Shown here one piece after another: positions 37,431 to 49,210 of a stretch of DNA of 64,000 bases (position 1 is its first letter; every line of letters starts with the position of its first letter). Below the pieces are notes generated by a model. It was not told the origin of the DNA. It ran no database searches and saw only the letters and a program-made list of their open reading frames with translations. The stretch lies in NCBI RefSeq assembly GCF_023065955.2, contig NW_026622974.1, positions 26,071,718 through 26,135,717 of the forward strand. The letters run 5' to 3'. A program made the translations under genes and the position numbers. This DNA comes from Ursus arctos. Taxonomy: Eukaryota > Chordata > Mammalia > Carnivora > Ursidae.

Positions 37431-38754
37431 TACATTACCGTCTTTCACAAATTTTAATAGTGTTCCCCCAGTATTACCAAGATATATAATTAAATTCACA
37501 TTTTTTTAATTTCCAGGTTTGACTCTCTTTACTTTTTCTAAAAATCAGTTGCTATTTGATCCATATTCCCTAGAAAACACATCATTTCTTTGCCAATTCT
37601 TAGAAGTTTCTGTGTGCAGGTCCCAGGATGTTCTGCAGGTTATAATACCAAATGTTTAGATTGGTCAATAATGACAAAGGATGTAAAGTACTTTAGGAAA
37701 TGGAATTCTAACTTAAGAGATATAGTACCTCATATAGGAAGAGAAGATGGTCATTGATTAGATGTTGGATGAGTGTAAATTAATGACTTCGGTAAATGAG
37801 ATTTGCTAATTTTCTGTCTGAGTAAACATGCTAAGGAGACTGATGGAGGTGGCTGTTACTCCGGATTTCTGTTAGCAGTGTGACTGAGATATACTGATTT
37901 GGCTATGACTACTAGATTTCCACATGCAGTATGGCCTCATGACTGGTGTCTTATATGTGGCACAATTCAGGTCATCAGAAAGCAATAGGGGCGTATTAGA
38001 CAATTCAACATGTTCTGATTTTTTTTATAGTCAGCAATATCATTATTACTTTGATTTTCTTTGCTTATTAATGCATCAAGATATTTTGAATTTTGGACTG
38101 AATATATTTTTATTTGAAGCTAATCATGACATTTTCTAGTACTTATCATTAATTTTTATTTTGTTTTTCTAATATATTGTTCATGTGTATTTGGTTGGCT
38201 AGCTCATTTTATTTGTTGTTCTGCTTTGGTCCTTTTAATTATCTCTGATTCTCATTTTCTGGTTAAGTTTTTTTTTCTTGGTTAAAATGCAATTGATTTT
38301 TATTATAGAAAGTTGGAAAATGCAAAACAAAAAAAAAAGCAGGAGAATGAAAACAAGAATTCCTTAAATTCCAAAACTGACTAGTATTTTATCCTGTGCA
38401 TAGTAAATTATCATACCATAATACCTGAAAAATAAAGGGTGAGTTTGAGTGTTGTAAAGCATTTATTCCATTTTCACATCTAACTGAGAGAATTTAGAGA
38501 GTAATTATGTATCTTTGATTATAAGTTGCAAGTAACTCATATTGATGTTCTAATTTTGAATATTAATTAGATACTTATTCAACTAAAGAAGTGAGAATGA
38601 AAAATAACCTCAATGTTTGTAGAAAGAAAGATAATGAGAATAAGAGCAGAACCAGAAAATTCATATGTGATATTAAAGATCAGTGTTGCAGAGACTATTC
38701 ATTTCCTCCCGTGATCTATTCTCACTTTATCCTTATTAATTAATATTATATTCA
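37431..38754. other. Unassigned AT-rich region
   Basis: No repeat confidently recognised; T-rich around 38140-38300. Confidence 0.3.
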
Positions 38755-39122
38755 GTATTTATGTGGGCACACGGTGGTCCAGAATAATAACTACAGTTGC
38801 AACCAGTTATAGTTAGGGGAGTAGGTTTTGTTTTATGGTAAGTTAGTATATGTTCTTTGTGGCAGCTTTGGGGAATCTTCCTTAAAAGAGAGCTACTGGA
38901 TGCTGTTTGCTCTTATCTTAATTATTTTTTCCCCTATTCTGAACCATGAGGACAAAGATGAAATGATGTAATGGAAAGATCTTGATTCCTTATGATCTTC
39001 ATGAATAAAAACCTCTATGCTGACTCTGGAGAGCCCTCTCCAAACTTTTACGTGAGATAAAGATAAAACTCTATATTTATTAAGCCACTATTATTTGAAT
39101 AAAACTAGCCCTACCTAATAAA
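38755..39122 (+). mobile_element. Old MLT1-type (ERVL-MaLR) solo LTR
   Basis: 'gcaaccagttatagttaggg', 'gaaccatgaggacaaagatg', 'ttttacgtgagataaagata' and 'tattaagccactattatttg' followed by 'ccctacctaata' match the 3' half of older MLT1 LTRs. No internal retroviral region is seen. Confidence 0.65.
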
Positions 39123-39124
39123 AT

Positions 39125-39608
39125 CAATAAAGCCAAAACATAGGGGTTTTTTTGAAAGATTAATAATATTTGCAAATATCTAGGTAAATTTATCCCTCTT
39201 CCCTGAAAAAGGAAAAAAAATTAAAGAAGGTTCAAATCAGTAATATGAAGAAATAGAAAAAGGGATATAAGTTCTGCTGACATTAAAAAGATAAAAAGAA
39301 GATAGTATGAAAAGAGTTATACCAATACACTTGAAAATATAGATGAAATTCCGAGAATTCTATCACTTATCAAACTGACTTATGAAAAGATAGAAAATCT
39401 GAATAGTCTTATTACCATTAAGGAATTTTGTAATCAATAGTTGAAAACCTTGCCACAAAAAAATTACCTGAACTGATTTTATCAATAAGTTCTACAAAAT
39501 AGTTAAGGAATAGAATATCAGGAAATTTGGAAAGGTTATACTATGTACAGGCAATCTTAAAGAAGAAATGTCATACACAGAAAATATATATTTCTTGTTC
39601 ACATTATG
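39125..39608 (+). mobile_element. Old L1 ORF2 fragment, left part
   Basis: 'tgaaaagagttataccaata', 'cacttgaaaatatagatgaa', 'ttgaaaaccttgccacaaaa' belong to an L1 ORF2 in sense orientation. Interrupted at about 39608; its continuation appears at about 40945. Confidence 0.7.
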
Positions 39609-39624
39609 TTATGTCCTTTTTCTT

Positions 39625-40562
39625 TTTTTTTAATAATTTTTATTTTGTTATATTAGTCACCATACAGTAAATCCCCAGTTTTTGATGCAATGTTCCATGA
39701 TTCATTATTTGCATATAACACCCAGTGCACCATGCAATATGTGCCCTCCTTAATACCCATCACCAGCCTATCCCAATCCCCCACCCCCCTCCCCTCTGAA
39801 GCCCTCAGTTTGTTTCCGAGAGTCCACAGTCTCTCATGGTTCATTCCCCCCTTCTGTTTACCCCCCCTTCATTCTTCCCTTCCTTCTCCTACCGATCTTC
39901 CTATATGTTCCATAAATGAGTGAAACCATATGATAATTGTCTTTCTCTGCTTGACTTATTCCACTTAGCATAATCTCCTCCAGTCCCATCCATGTTGCTG
40001 CAAATGTTGTGTAATTGTTCTTTCTGATGGCTGAGTAATATTCCATTGTATATATGGACCACATCTTCTTAATCCAGTCATCTGTTGAAGGGCATCTCGG
40101 CTCCTTCCACAATTTAGCTATTGTGGACAATGCTGCCATGAATATTGGGGTGCATATGGCCCTTCTCTTCACTATGTCTGTATCTTTGGGGTAAATACCC
40201 ACAGCCAAGGAGACAGTCAAAAAAACTAAGAGGCAGCCCACAGAATGGAAGAAGATATTTGCAAATGACACTACAGATAAAAGACTAGTATCCAAGATCT
40301 GCAAAGAACTTCTCAAACTCAATACACGGGAAACAAATAAACAAATCATAAAATGGGCAGAAGATATGAACAGACACTTTTCCAATGAAGACATACAAAT
40401 GGCTAACAGACACATGAAAAAATGTTCAAAATCATTAGCCATCAGGGAAATTCAAATCAAAACCACCTTGAGATACCACCTTACACCAGTTAGAATGGCA
40501 AAAATTGACAAGGCAGGAAACAACAAATATTGGAGAGGATGTGGAGAAAGGGGATCCCTCTT
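39625..40562 (-). mobile_element. L1 insertion with 5' inversion (twin priming)
   Basis: 39625-40200 is an antisense L1 3' end, from a T-rich tail through 'taacacccagtgcaccatgc' to 'tctttggggtaaataccc'. From about 40201 the orientation flips, and 40201-40562 is sense ORF2 ('gaagatatttgcaaatgaca' to 'ggatgtggagaaaggggatc'). About 150 bp of L1 expected between the two parts is missing. Flanking 16-mers 'ttatgtcctttttctt' (39609-39624) and 'ttacgtgctttttctt' (40563-40578) differ at two positions and fit a target-site duplication around the whole structure. Confidence 0.92.
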
Positions 40563-40578
40563 TTACGTGCTTTTTCTT

Positions 40579-40944
40579 GCTGCAACTGTTCTGTAGCTCT
40601 TCTCCAGCTATGTATTAGGATCATGTCTTCTACATATGTCTTTTAATTCCAGAACTCAAACTGGAGTAGCTGACCCTATTCTGCATATCTTTCCCACCAT
40701 AGGGGACACAGAAGCAAGAAAGACCCTGCATAACTATTCAGTTGCACTATGGCTTCTGCTTGGATATGGCATCCACTCACATTTCATTAGCCAGATCAAG
40801 TCACACAACCAAGCCAAAAATCAATAGGATCAGAAAGTGTACTACTTCCAGAAAGTATTGGGTTTTGGAGGAGATATATTTGTCAATAAAACAGTAAACT
40901 ATATATGGTTACTATATATAGTATATCCCCATGTTTATACAAAC
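40579..40944. repeat. Unassigned sequence inserted within an older L1
   Basis: The L1 ORF2 text stops before 39608 and resumes near 40945, so this stretch is likely an older insertion that later received the twin-primed L1. Words such as 'ctcacatttcattagccaga' and 'tcaagtcacacaaccaagcc' recall an ancient interspersed repeat I cannot name. Confidence 0.4.
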
Positions 40945-41294
40945 TCAGAGTATAAGAAAAGTGAAATCCCTCTAACTCATTTTATGAAGATATTACAAAA
41001 CTGGAACCCCAAAACAAGCAAGAACAGTGTGAGAAAGAAAAATGACAGCCAATCTTACTAATGAATACAGATGCAAAAATTCCAAACAAGGCAACAAACC
41101 AATTCAGCAATGTTTAAAAAGATGATATTTAATGATAAAACTATTTTACCCCAAGAGTGCAAGTATTATTTAACACTATGAAAATCAAATAATGTAGTTC
41201 AATATATTATTTGATGAAAGAAAAAACTATTGTCAGCATAATAGATGCAGAGAATCATTAATAAAATTCAATATTTTAATAAAATTTTTTAGCT
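40945..41294 (+). mobile_element. Old L1 ORF2 fragment, right part
   Basis: 'taactcattttatgaagata', 'atgaatacagatgcaaaaat' and 'gatgcagagaatcattaata' continue L1 ORF2 in sense, downstream in consensus order from the 39125-39608 part. Confidence 0.7.
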
Positions 41295-41311
41295 AAGAAT
41301 AAGTGGAATTT

Positions 41312-41506
41312 TGGGGCGCCTGGGTGGCTCAGTCGTTAGGCGTCTGCCTTCGGCTCAGGGCGTGATCCCAGCTTTCTGGGATCGAGCCCCACATCAGGCT
41401 CCTCCGCTGGGAAACTGCTTCTTCCTCTCCCACTCCCCCTGTTTGTGTTCCCTCTCTTGCTGGCTGTCTTTCTGCCAAATAAATAAATAAAATCTTTTTT
41501 TAAAAA
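41312..41506 (+). mobile_element. Young SINEC
   Basis: Head 'ggggcgcctgggtggctcag', 'gggatcgagccccacatcag', 'cccactccccctgtttgtgt', tail 'aaataaataaataaaatctt'. The 11-bp word 'aagaataagtg' repeats at 41295-41305 and 41507-41517; the exact duplication may extend a few bases further with mismatches. Confidence 0.94.
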
Positions 41507-43337
41507 AAGAATAAGTGAAAAATTTCTAATTAAAAACTTTTTTTTTCATACTGAAACAAGTCCCGACTTACCAAAAACTTGCAAAAATAGTACAAAGGAT
41601 TCCTGCATACCATTTCTCAGCTTACCCAAATGTTAAAATCTTACATAACAAGAGTACAGCCATCAAAGTCCAAAAATTAACATCAATATAATATTATTAA
41701 CTAATCTACAGAATTTAATCAAATTTCATCAATTGTCCCACTAACTTACTTTTTCTGAGACCAGAATTTGATCCAGGATCAAACATTGATTTAATTGTCA
41801 TATCTATTTTTTCTTTTAATTTTAGACAGTGTTTCACTTTTTGTTTGTTTGGATTTCCATGACACTGATATTCTTGAAGAGTACTAGCCAGTTATTTTAG
41901 AACATGCTCCTTAATTTGTGCTTATTTTATGACTCTCAGAGATTAAATTCAGGCTTTATGTTTTTGGCCCCAGTACCACAAAGTGATGTGCCATGTCTCT
42001 GTGTATTATATCAGTGAGTACGTGATGCTGATAGGCTCATTAATGGGGATGCTATCTTTAATCTGCTGGTTAAGGTAGTGTCTGCTAGGTCTATCCATTG
42101 AAAAGATACTGTTTTTTCCCTTTGTAAGTAAATAGGTATCTTAGAGATTCTTTGGGGTTACGTAAATATCCTAGTTCTCATTATCCTTTTGCCCACTAAT
42201 TTTAATATCCTTTGATGACATTTGCAAAAATTATTACTATGTTGTTTGCTAAAATGGTGATCATCTAATTCCATGATTCTTCCTATATTTGATAACTGAA
42301 ATTGTACTGTGAGTAAAATCACTCTTTTCTCCCCCCTTTATTTATTCAGTTATTTATTTATATCATTATAAGCTTATACATATTTGTTTTACTCTGTGGG
42401 TTATATAAACTGTTACTCTCATTATTTTTCCTATTGCTCAAATTGTCCTAGCTGTGGCTTTTGGGAGTCACTTTGAGTTGGTTCCTATGTCCTTTTGAAA
42501 TGTCCCCATCATTTTTTTTTTGAGAATTTTCTTATTTTCTGAACTGAAAAGATGTTTCATGCTCATCTTGTTCTTGCCCTGTGCCAGTCCTGTAATCAGC
42601 CATATCTCCAAGGAGCTCTGTTTCTTTTCACTGGTGAATGATTACTTAAAAATGAAGATCTGAGTGCACTGGGATATTATTTCTTTTAGACTCCCATTAG
42701 CAAACAGAGCTAGAAAATATAAATATTAATATCTATTAATAAATATTTATATATGTATCTATTTATAAATATTTAAATATATATGAAAATAGTGAATTCA
42801 TACTGATACCTTCTATTTCAACCCCACTCATAATTCATTTTAGCCTCCCTCTTTTCTTATTTGTAAATTCTTTTCTCTGACAGTAAGAAACCTGGTTCTC
42901 ATTAGTCCCATGTATTTACTTATTACTAAACCCTAGTATATATAACAATTCGTCACAGAATTGTTAACACATTTACCAGACAGAGCACAATATTCCTGTA
43001 TAGCTCTTTTGTCTTCAGCCTTAAAATAGGTTGTCAAAATATTCTCCCAAAGTTGCTTAGGTTAGGTTTTTTCTTCCCACCCTTTTAGTGTGGTTTGTTA
43101 TTCATTTGTAATGCAGTTACATTCACCTTGTGAATGTTTCTTTTTCATTTGGGGTTCCTCCTGCATTCTGCTTGATTCTAATTATACATTTATTTCTTTT
43201 AGTCTGTGAAACATTAACATGTTTGTAAAAGTCAGAAAAAGATGCACCTACAGATATATCACTTTCCTTCATCCCTTCTACCACGTTTCCATTTTCTATT
43301 CTTTCCCAACTTATTACAACCCACCTCTGTAGGTAAT

Positions 43338-43760
43338 CGCCATTTGTTTTCTGGTGCTGTTGTAAGAAATGACCACAAGGTTCATGGCCTAAGCTTATTC
43401 TGTCATAGCTCTGGAGACCAGTCATCCAAAATCAAGGTGAGGGCAAGACTGCGCTCCCTCTGGAGACTCTAGGTGAGACTCTGTTTCTTGCTGCTTCCAC
43501 CTTCTGGAGGCTGTCTGGCATTCTTATAGGTACATCACTCCACCCTATGCCTCTGTCTGTGTGAAACTTCCCTCTGTCTTTCTCTTAGGAGGATCCTTGT
43601 CATTGTACTTGGCAACCACCTAGAAAATCCAGGATAATCTCTTCACCTCAAGATTCTTAATCACGTAAGCAAAGGGCCCTTTCCCAAGTAAGGTAACATT
43701 CACAGGTTCTGGGAATTAGGATAAGGACAAATATTTGGGAGCCAATAGCAGCCCGCCACA
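43338..43760 (-). mobile_element. MLT1-type solo LTR inside the L1M
   Basis: Antisense MLT1: 'ctgttgtaagaaatgaccac', 'gctccctctggagactctag', 'ccttgtcattgtacttggca', 'ccaggataatctcttcacct', 'ttcacaggttctgggaatta', ending 'gccaca'. Likely 5-bp duplications 'gtaat' (43333-43337) and 'gtaac' (43761-43765) flank it. Confidence 0.85.
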
Positions 43761-44161
43761 GTAACCCTTCTTACTAGTTTCCAATGTATCTTTTCTGTGA
43801 TTTTTTTCACAAATGAACAGATATATGTACATTTTCTTATTTCCTTTTTCACATGAAAGGTAGCATATGATAGAAAATCTTTTGCACTTTTTTTTTCAAT
43901 TAACTCTATGTCCTGAAAATAGATCTGTATCCATTCAAAGACCATTTCATTTTTTTTACAGCTTCATGAACTCTACTTTGTGGATATGCTATAGTTTATG
44001 CATCCATTCTTATATATGTGGATGTTTAGATTATTACAAATAGTGCTGCCTATCTATTTTTGTATTGAAAGTATATCCTCAGGGTAAATTCCTCAAGTTA
44101 AGATAGCTGGGTCAAAAGGTAAGCATCTATACAAGGCTGGTGGCTTTCCCAAGTTCTCTTC

Positions 44162-44741
44162 TGCCTTAGTTTGTTCAGGCTGCTATAACAAATTACCATA
44201 AACTGGGTGCCTTAAACAACGAACATTTATTTCTCACAGTTCTCGAGGCTGCAAGTCTAAGATCACGGTCCCAGCACCAGCAGGTTCTAGTGAAAACCCT
44301 CTTCCACATTATAGATTGCCAACTTTTCATATCCTTTTCATATCCAGGTAAGAGAGTGAGAGAGTCCTCTGCTGTCTTTTCTTTTTCTTTTTTTTTTTTT
44401 TAAGATTTTATTTATTTATGTGACAGAGAGAGACAGCCAGCGAGAGAGGGAACACAAGCAGGGGGAGTGGGAGAGGAAGAAGCAGGCTCCCAGCAGAGAA
44501 GCCTGATGTGGGGCTCGATCCCACAACACTGGGATCACGCCCTGAGCCGAAGGCAGACGCTTAACGACTGCGCTACCCAGGCGCCCCCTCTGCTGTCTTT
44601 TCTATAAGGGCATCAATACAATTCACGAGGCCTTCATAGCCTAATCTCCTTCTAAAGGCCCTGCCTCCGAATATCATCACAATATAGGCTAGCATTTCAA
44701 CATGTGAATTTGGGGGAGAAACAAACATTCAGTCCATTGCA
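44162..44741 (-). mobile_element. MaLR LTR (MLT1/MST-like) carrying a SINEC
   Basis: Antisense LTR starting TG and ending CA: 'gtttgttcaggctgctataa', 'ttatttctcacagttctcga', then after the SINEC 'caattcacgaggccttcata', 'aaaggccctgcctccgaata', 'aacattcagtccattgca'. Flanking 5-mers 'tcttc' and 'ccttc' agree at 4 of 5. Confidence 0.85.
44383..44586 (-). mobile_element. Young SINEC inside a MaLR LTR
   Basis: Antisense: T-rich tail, 'gacagccagcgagagaggga', 'gcctgatgtggggctcgatc', 'ctgagccgaaggcagacgct', 'acccaggcgcccc'. A perfect 17-bp target-site duplication 'cctctgctgtcttttct' flanks it (44366-44382 and 44587-44603), composed of LTR sequence. Confidence 0.97.
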
Positions 44742-44984
44742 CCTTCAAAAAGGGTTCACGTTCCCAGGAGCTTTTCATATATGACAGTTCCTGTTGCCCA
44801 ATAGTCTCAGCACAAATTATGTTGCCATATTTTTTAATATTCATGAGTCTGGTAGATAAGAAATGTTTTAGTTTTCATTTCCCTAATCATGAGGAAGGTT
44901 GAACATCTTTTCATAAGTTTAAAGGCCATTGTAAAATCTTTTTATTCTAAATTGTCTTTTCATGCTTAAGAAACTTCTATAACC

Positions 44985-46475
44985 AGATAAACTGTACCTC
45001 TAAATAAATCTACAGACACATCAAATTAATAAAGAAGTGCTTAAAGTATTTCATTTTAGATTAGAAACAACAAAAGAATGACTGCTATCACTGTTTTTAT
45101 TCAACATTGAATTGGATGTTCTGGCTAGAGAAGTAACGCATAAAAAGAAGTCAAAAGTAAAAGGATTGTGAAAGAAGAAACAAAACCGTCATCATTCACA
45201 GTTAACACAATTGTCTATGTAGAAAAATTAAAAGAATGCATAGTTAACGTAGTAGAACTATTGAAATGGTTTAACAATGTTCCTGGTTACAAAATCAAAG
45301 ATAATTGCTTTTCTGAACACCAAAAAAAATCCCAATGTAATTTATAAAACTATACAATGAAAAATAGAACAAAATGTTAAATACCTAGAAAAATTCGACA
45401 AAAACATTCAAAGCATTTACTGAGAAAATATACATTTTACATTTTATTTAAAGATATTAAAGAATATCTAATTGGTGGAAATATATGTTTATAGATGAAA
45501 AATACATTATTATAAAATATAGCAAGTTGAGCATTACTCCACTCAAAATTCTAACAAGTCATTGCAGTGGAATTTGACCAGCTGATTTTAAAATTTACAT
45601 AGAAAAACAAAGACATTCCTGAAGAATTAAGAACAAGATTGGGGCACTTGGCTGATAAGATATCAAAGCTTCACTGAGGAGGAAATCTGAATGGTTAAGA
45701 AGTATAGGAAAAGATACTCAACCTCACCCGTATTCAGAATATCATTTCACATTTATTTAGTTAGTAAAAACAGTAAAGATGGACAAGTATTGCCATAAAT
45801 AGGAACAAGTAGACACTTTATACCTTGCTGGTGGGAATGCAAAATTTAAAAATATGTTCTAAAGCATTTGGTTGTATTCAAAAAAGTTTAAAATGGGCAT
45901 ATATTTTCATTGTAGAAATTCCGTTTTGAGGCATACGCCCTAAAGAAACCATTTGATATATATACCCAGAGATAAGTACAACAATGCTCATAACAGCAAC
46001 ATTTGTAAAAAATAAAACATTGGTAAGAACCAAAATTTCCATCCACCAGAGAATAAGCCATCGTGTTGTCAGACAGTAACAAATCTCCGTACCAGTGAGG
46101 ATGAATGACCTTCACCTGCACGTGTCAATGAGGATAAATCTCAAGAACAGTACTGAGCAAAAAATCAAGCTGCAGAAAAATACATATATTCTAGCTTATA
46201 AATAGATAAAGCTAAACAATCTATTGTTTAGAAATACATTGCAAGGGATATAAAACTATTTTTAAAAAGTAGTGGTATGAAAAACGCAAACTTCAGGATA
46301 GTGACTGCCCCAGATGTTGGCGGAGGCAGTGGGCTGAGATCAAAAAAGCACCCACAAGATTTTAAGGTACTGGAATGTTCCGTGGCTTAAGGTGGACATA
46401 TTCTTCATACCTTACACATATGCCATACTTTTTGTAAATATATAAAAACTGCAAAAACTAAAAGAGATGTCAGAA
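44985..46475 (+). mobile_element. Old L1M ORF2 3' end and 3' UTR
   Basis: Sense orientation: 'gaattggatgttctggctag', 'ttcctggttacaaaatcaaa', 'ttgctggtgggaatgcaaaa', 'cttcaggatagtgactgccc', 'tttttgtaaatatataaaaa'. It lies head-on to the antisense L1M at 41525-44945. Confidence 0.8.
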
Positions 46476-48195
46476 GCACCAGCACGCTATGACTTTCTAG
46501 AAAGTGGTCACTTCCGTGCTTTGTCATGAGAGTTCTGAGAGCCCCTCTGTACCCTGTCCCACCTCATGTGTGCATGTACACTTATTCACCTCTAGCTGGA
46601 GATCTTGGTCTAGAATCTCATTCTCTACTTAAAGTCAAGGCTCATAGAGATTCTATGTCTTGGGACAAGAAAAGTCCAGATGAGCTCTAATGTCTTATTA
46701 GCAGAAAGCAAGCAGCTTTCAGAGGGTTGGAGGGAGAGGTACCGGGTGTGGTAGAACAGGTAAAGTGATGTCCAAGGAGTGAATGCTGCTAGTTTCCTAT
46801 TGCCAATCCTTTGAGTATCACAGGGAAAACTGTGAATATAGTTAATTCGAACCTGTGGAGTTTGGGAAAGGCCATGAGTTCATAATAATGCTGAAAAAGA
46901 ATAAATGACATAAGTTGCATGAAGACCATCAATATGAGTTAATTTAATAGGAACTCGGTTTCTCCCAGATGAAAGGCGGGCTTAAATCATCCAATTTAAA
47001 GGAGAGCGGACTACTTTGATTTGTTTAAATAGAGAAATACTGTTTTCTCATTGAGTAATTCGAGCATTAGTGAGGAGCATTGGTTGTACTCTGGGCGAGA
47101 TGTAAGAAATGTCTTACAATGACAAAGAAAGATGAGCTGCCAAATGAATACTGTGAGATATTGATCCGAGCACAGTGGCTGGGTTGCAAAAGTAGGCCTC
47201 AGGCGTAGCAGAAGAAATGAGCATCTGGGTCGTGAAACTTCAGGGCTGAGCTGCAGATGTTTCCAGTCCTGTGCGCCTCACCCGATAAGCAGGCAGGCAT
47301 GGAACTGGTGTCCAGAGAGTTGAGGAGGGAGCTTCTCTGGGCTTACTGGAATCCTCATTCCAATCAGGTGGAATTATTGACACCTGATCCTTTTTATGTT
47401 CGTGAAGTCAGTGCTGCCGTGTCCCTGTTGTGTGGAGATATTTATTATAGCCTTTACTTCCGTTAAAGTGCATGTAGTCTTGGCCTGGGTCTGCATATTC
47501 ATCAATCACTGACACTGTTGTGACAGCTATGAATGTTCCAAAAACACCAGTTCTAAGGCACTTTAAAAAGTATCATTTAAAATTAAAAGTATTGTGAGAT
47601 CAAATAAATCTGGGGAATTGTGTGTCAATCAGAGTTAAACAGGAGTCTTTGAGATTTCCCAGAGCCTCTAATAGGCATTGCAAATCTCCACAGAAGGGAT
47701 TACATGCAGGCAAAGTTTTCTGCCCTGATTTTACCACGAATCCCTTATTCCAAGCAGCCTTTTCTCTTCTCAGTTAATATTCAAAGGAATGTATTATGGG
47801 AATTCTAAGGCCATTCACTAGAGGGGTCATCCCTACCCCTCCACCATAAGGGCCACATTTCCCAGCCTGAAGAAGCGCAGCATCCCATCCAATTTCATGT
47901 ATGAAGTGGAAAATTTATATTTCCTTCCTGCCTTTCACTCTATTCAATCATCTCCCTCCTGGCCCATGGGGAAGTAGTTGTACCTTTCATTATTGAATTA
48001 GAATTTTGATTTGTTGATAAAATTACTGGTAACATTGATTAGATATACATGAAAGGAAGGAAGCAATCAATAATAAATTATCAGGGACATGGAGAAGACC
48101 CTAGTTATCTTCATAGAAGACATTTTTCTAATAGGGAATGAAACCCTCAAATACAGAAAGGAGAGGCAAAGTACAGAGAGCATGTATTCAGAGAT
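46476..48195. other. Long repeat-free candidate unique region
   Basis: About 1.7 kb with no repeat, RNA gene or exon I can recognise, embedded in otherwise repeat-dense DNA. A 69-codon frame at 47257-47466 is unassigned. Confidence 0.4.
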
Positions 48196-48199
48196 CATT

Positions 48200-48390
48200 G
48201 GAAGCTATTACTTTAGGCTAGGCATTGAGACTTGCTTAGTGATACAAAGATGTTCTCAAGGAGCTCACACAGATTAGTGGGGCCTGAGTAATCGATGCAG
48301 TCATTACAAGACAAGGTGATAGGTGACAGAAGTATACCCAGGATGCTACTGGCATAAGAAGGAAGGCACACAAACTTGGGGGGAATTGAT
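48200..48390 (-). repeat. Possible L2 relic
   Basis: 'taggctaggcattgagactt' and 'ctcaaggagctcacacagat' follow antisense L2 order, but divergence is high. Confidence 0.4.
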
Positions 48391-48399
48391 TGTCATTCC

Positions 48400-48510
48400 T
48401 ACTTAGGAAACTTCTATGACACTTGATCTCTATGTTCCCAGTGCCTTGCACAGAATAAACAGATGCTCAGTGGTGGTGAGCAATGCTTTTGGTGAATGAA
48501 TGTGGAAGAA
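48400..48510 (+). repeat. L2 3' end relic
   Basis: 'ttcccagtgccttgcacaga', 'ataaacagatgctcagtggt', 'tggtgaatgaatg' matches the L2 3' terminal order. Confidence 0.5.
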
Positions 48511-48584
48511 CTGATAAACCTGAGTGCATCAGTCCACTGGGAAGACCGGTCGATACAGTAAAACAGGAGCAAGAAACAGATCTA

Positions 48585-48810
48585 CGATAGTAATTATTTA
48601 TTGAGTGGACTTTTATGCTAGGCATGATTCTAATCACTTTGTATACATTAGCTCATTTAATCTTTACAACGGCCTCATGAATTAGATATTATTATGTATT
48701 ATTACAGATGATGCAATTGAAGTGCTGAAAGGTTAAAGTTAAGGAATTTGTCCCAAATTTAACTGGTAAGTGGAAAAGAAGGGATTTAAACTTAGGTCTG
48801 ACTTCATCCT
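48585..48810 (+). repeat. MIR, nearly full length
   Basis: 'gtaattatttattgagtgga', 'gattctaatcactttgtata', 'acagatgatgcaattgaagt', 'aactggtaagtggaaaagaa' in MIR order. Confidence 0.85.
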
Positions 48811-48827
48811 GGTCTGACTTCATCCTT
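48796..48827. repeat. Short tandem duplication
   Basis: 'ggtctgacttcatcct' occurs twice back to back at the end of the MIR, a local slippage or duplication event. Confidence 0.9.
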
Positions 48828-48839
48828 TGAACTCCTTTT

Positions 48840-49203
48840 TTTTTTTTTCTTTTTCATGGTCTCTTTTATTTTTTTTTTAATTTTTTTTTCTCTAATAATA
48901 TTTTTTATTATATTATGTTAGTCACCATACAGTACATCCCTGGTTTTTGATGTAAAGTTCGATGATTCATTAGTTGCGTATAACACCCAGTGCACCATGC
49001 AATACGTGCCCTCCTTACTACCCATCACCAGCCTATCCCATTCCCCCACCCCCCTCCCCTCTGAAGCCCTCAGTTTGTTTCTCAGAGTCCATAGTCTGTC
49101 ATGCTTCATTTCCCCTTCTGATTACCCCCCCTTTCTTTATCCCTTTCTTCTCCTACCGATCTTCCTACTTCTTATATTCCATAGATGAGAGAAACCATAT
49201 GAT
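48840..49203 (-). mobile_element. Young L1 3' end fragment
   Basis: Antisense 3' UTR with several T-rich tracts, 'agtcaccatacagtacatcc', 'taacacccagtgcaccatgc', 'cctcccctctgaagccctca', truncated after 'gagaaaccatatgat'. 'aactcct' occurs at 48830-48836 and 49204-49210, possibly the core of a target-site duplication. Same L1 subfamily as 39625-40200 and 61745-61948. Confidence 0.93.
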
Positions 49204-49210
49204 AACTCCT

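Larger units (their letters stand above)
41525..44945 (-). mobile_element. Old L1M, 3' part, split by two LTRs
   Basis: Three collinear antisense pieces: 41525-43337, 43761-44161 and 44742-44945. Landmarks include 'gacactgatattcttgaaga', 'aagtgatgtgccatgtctct', 'gttggttcctatgtcctttt', 'caatcagccatatctccaagg' in part (near 42595) and, in the last two pieces, ORF2-end text such as 'gctgggtcaaaaggtaagca' and 'atttccctaatcatgaggaa'. The two LTR insertions are listed separately. Confidence 0.85.

Noticed and set aside
39858..40442. 194-codon minus-strand frame, the longest in the window
   Set aside because: It is a chimera formed by the inversion in a twin-primed L1: the first part is antisense of ORF2, the rest is ORF2p remnant.
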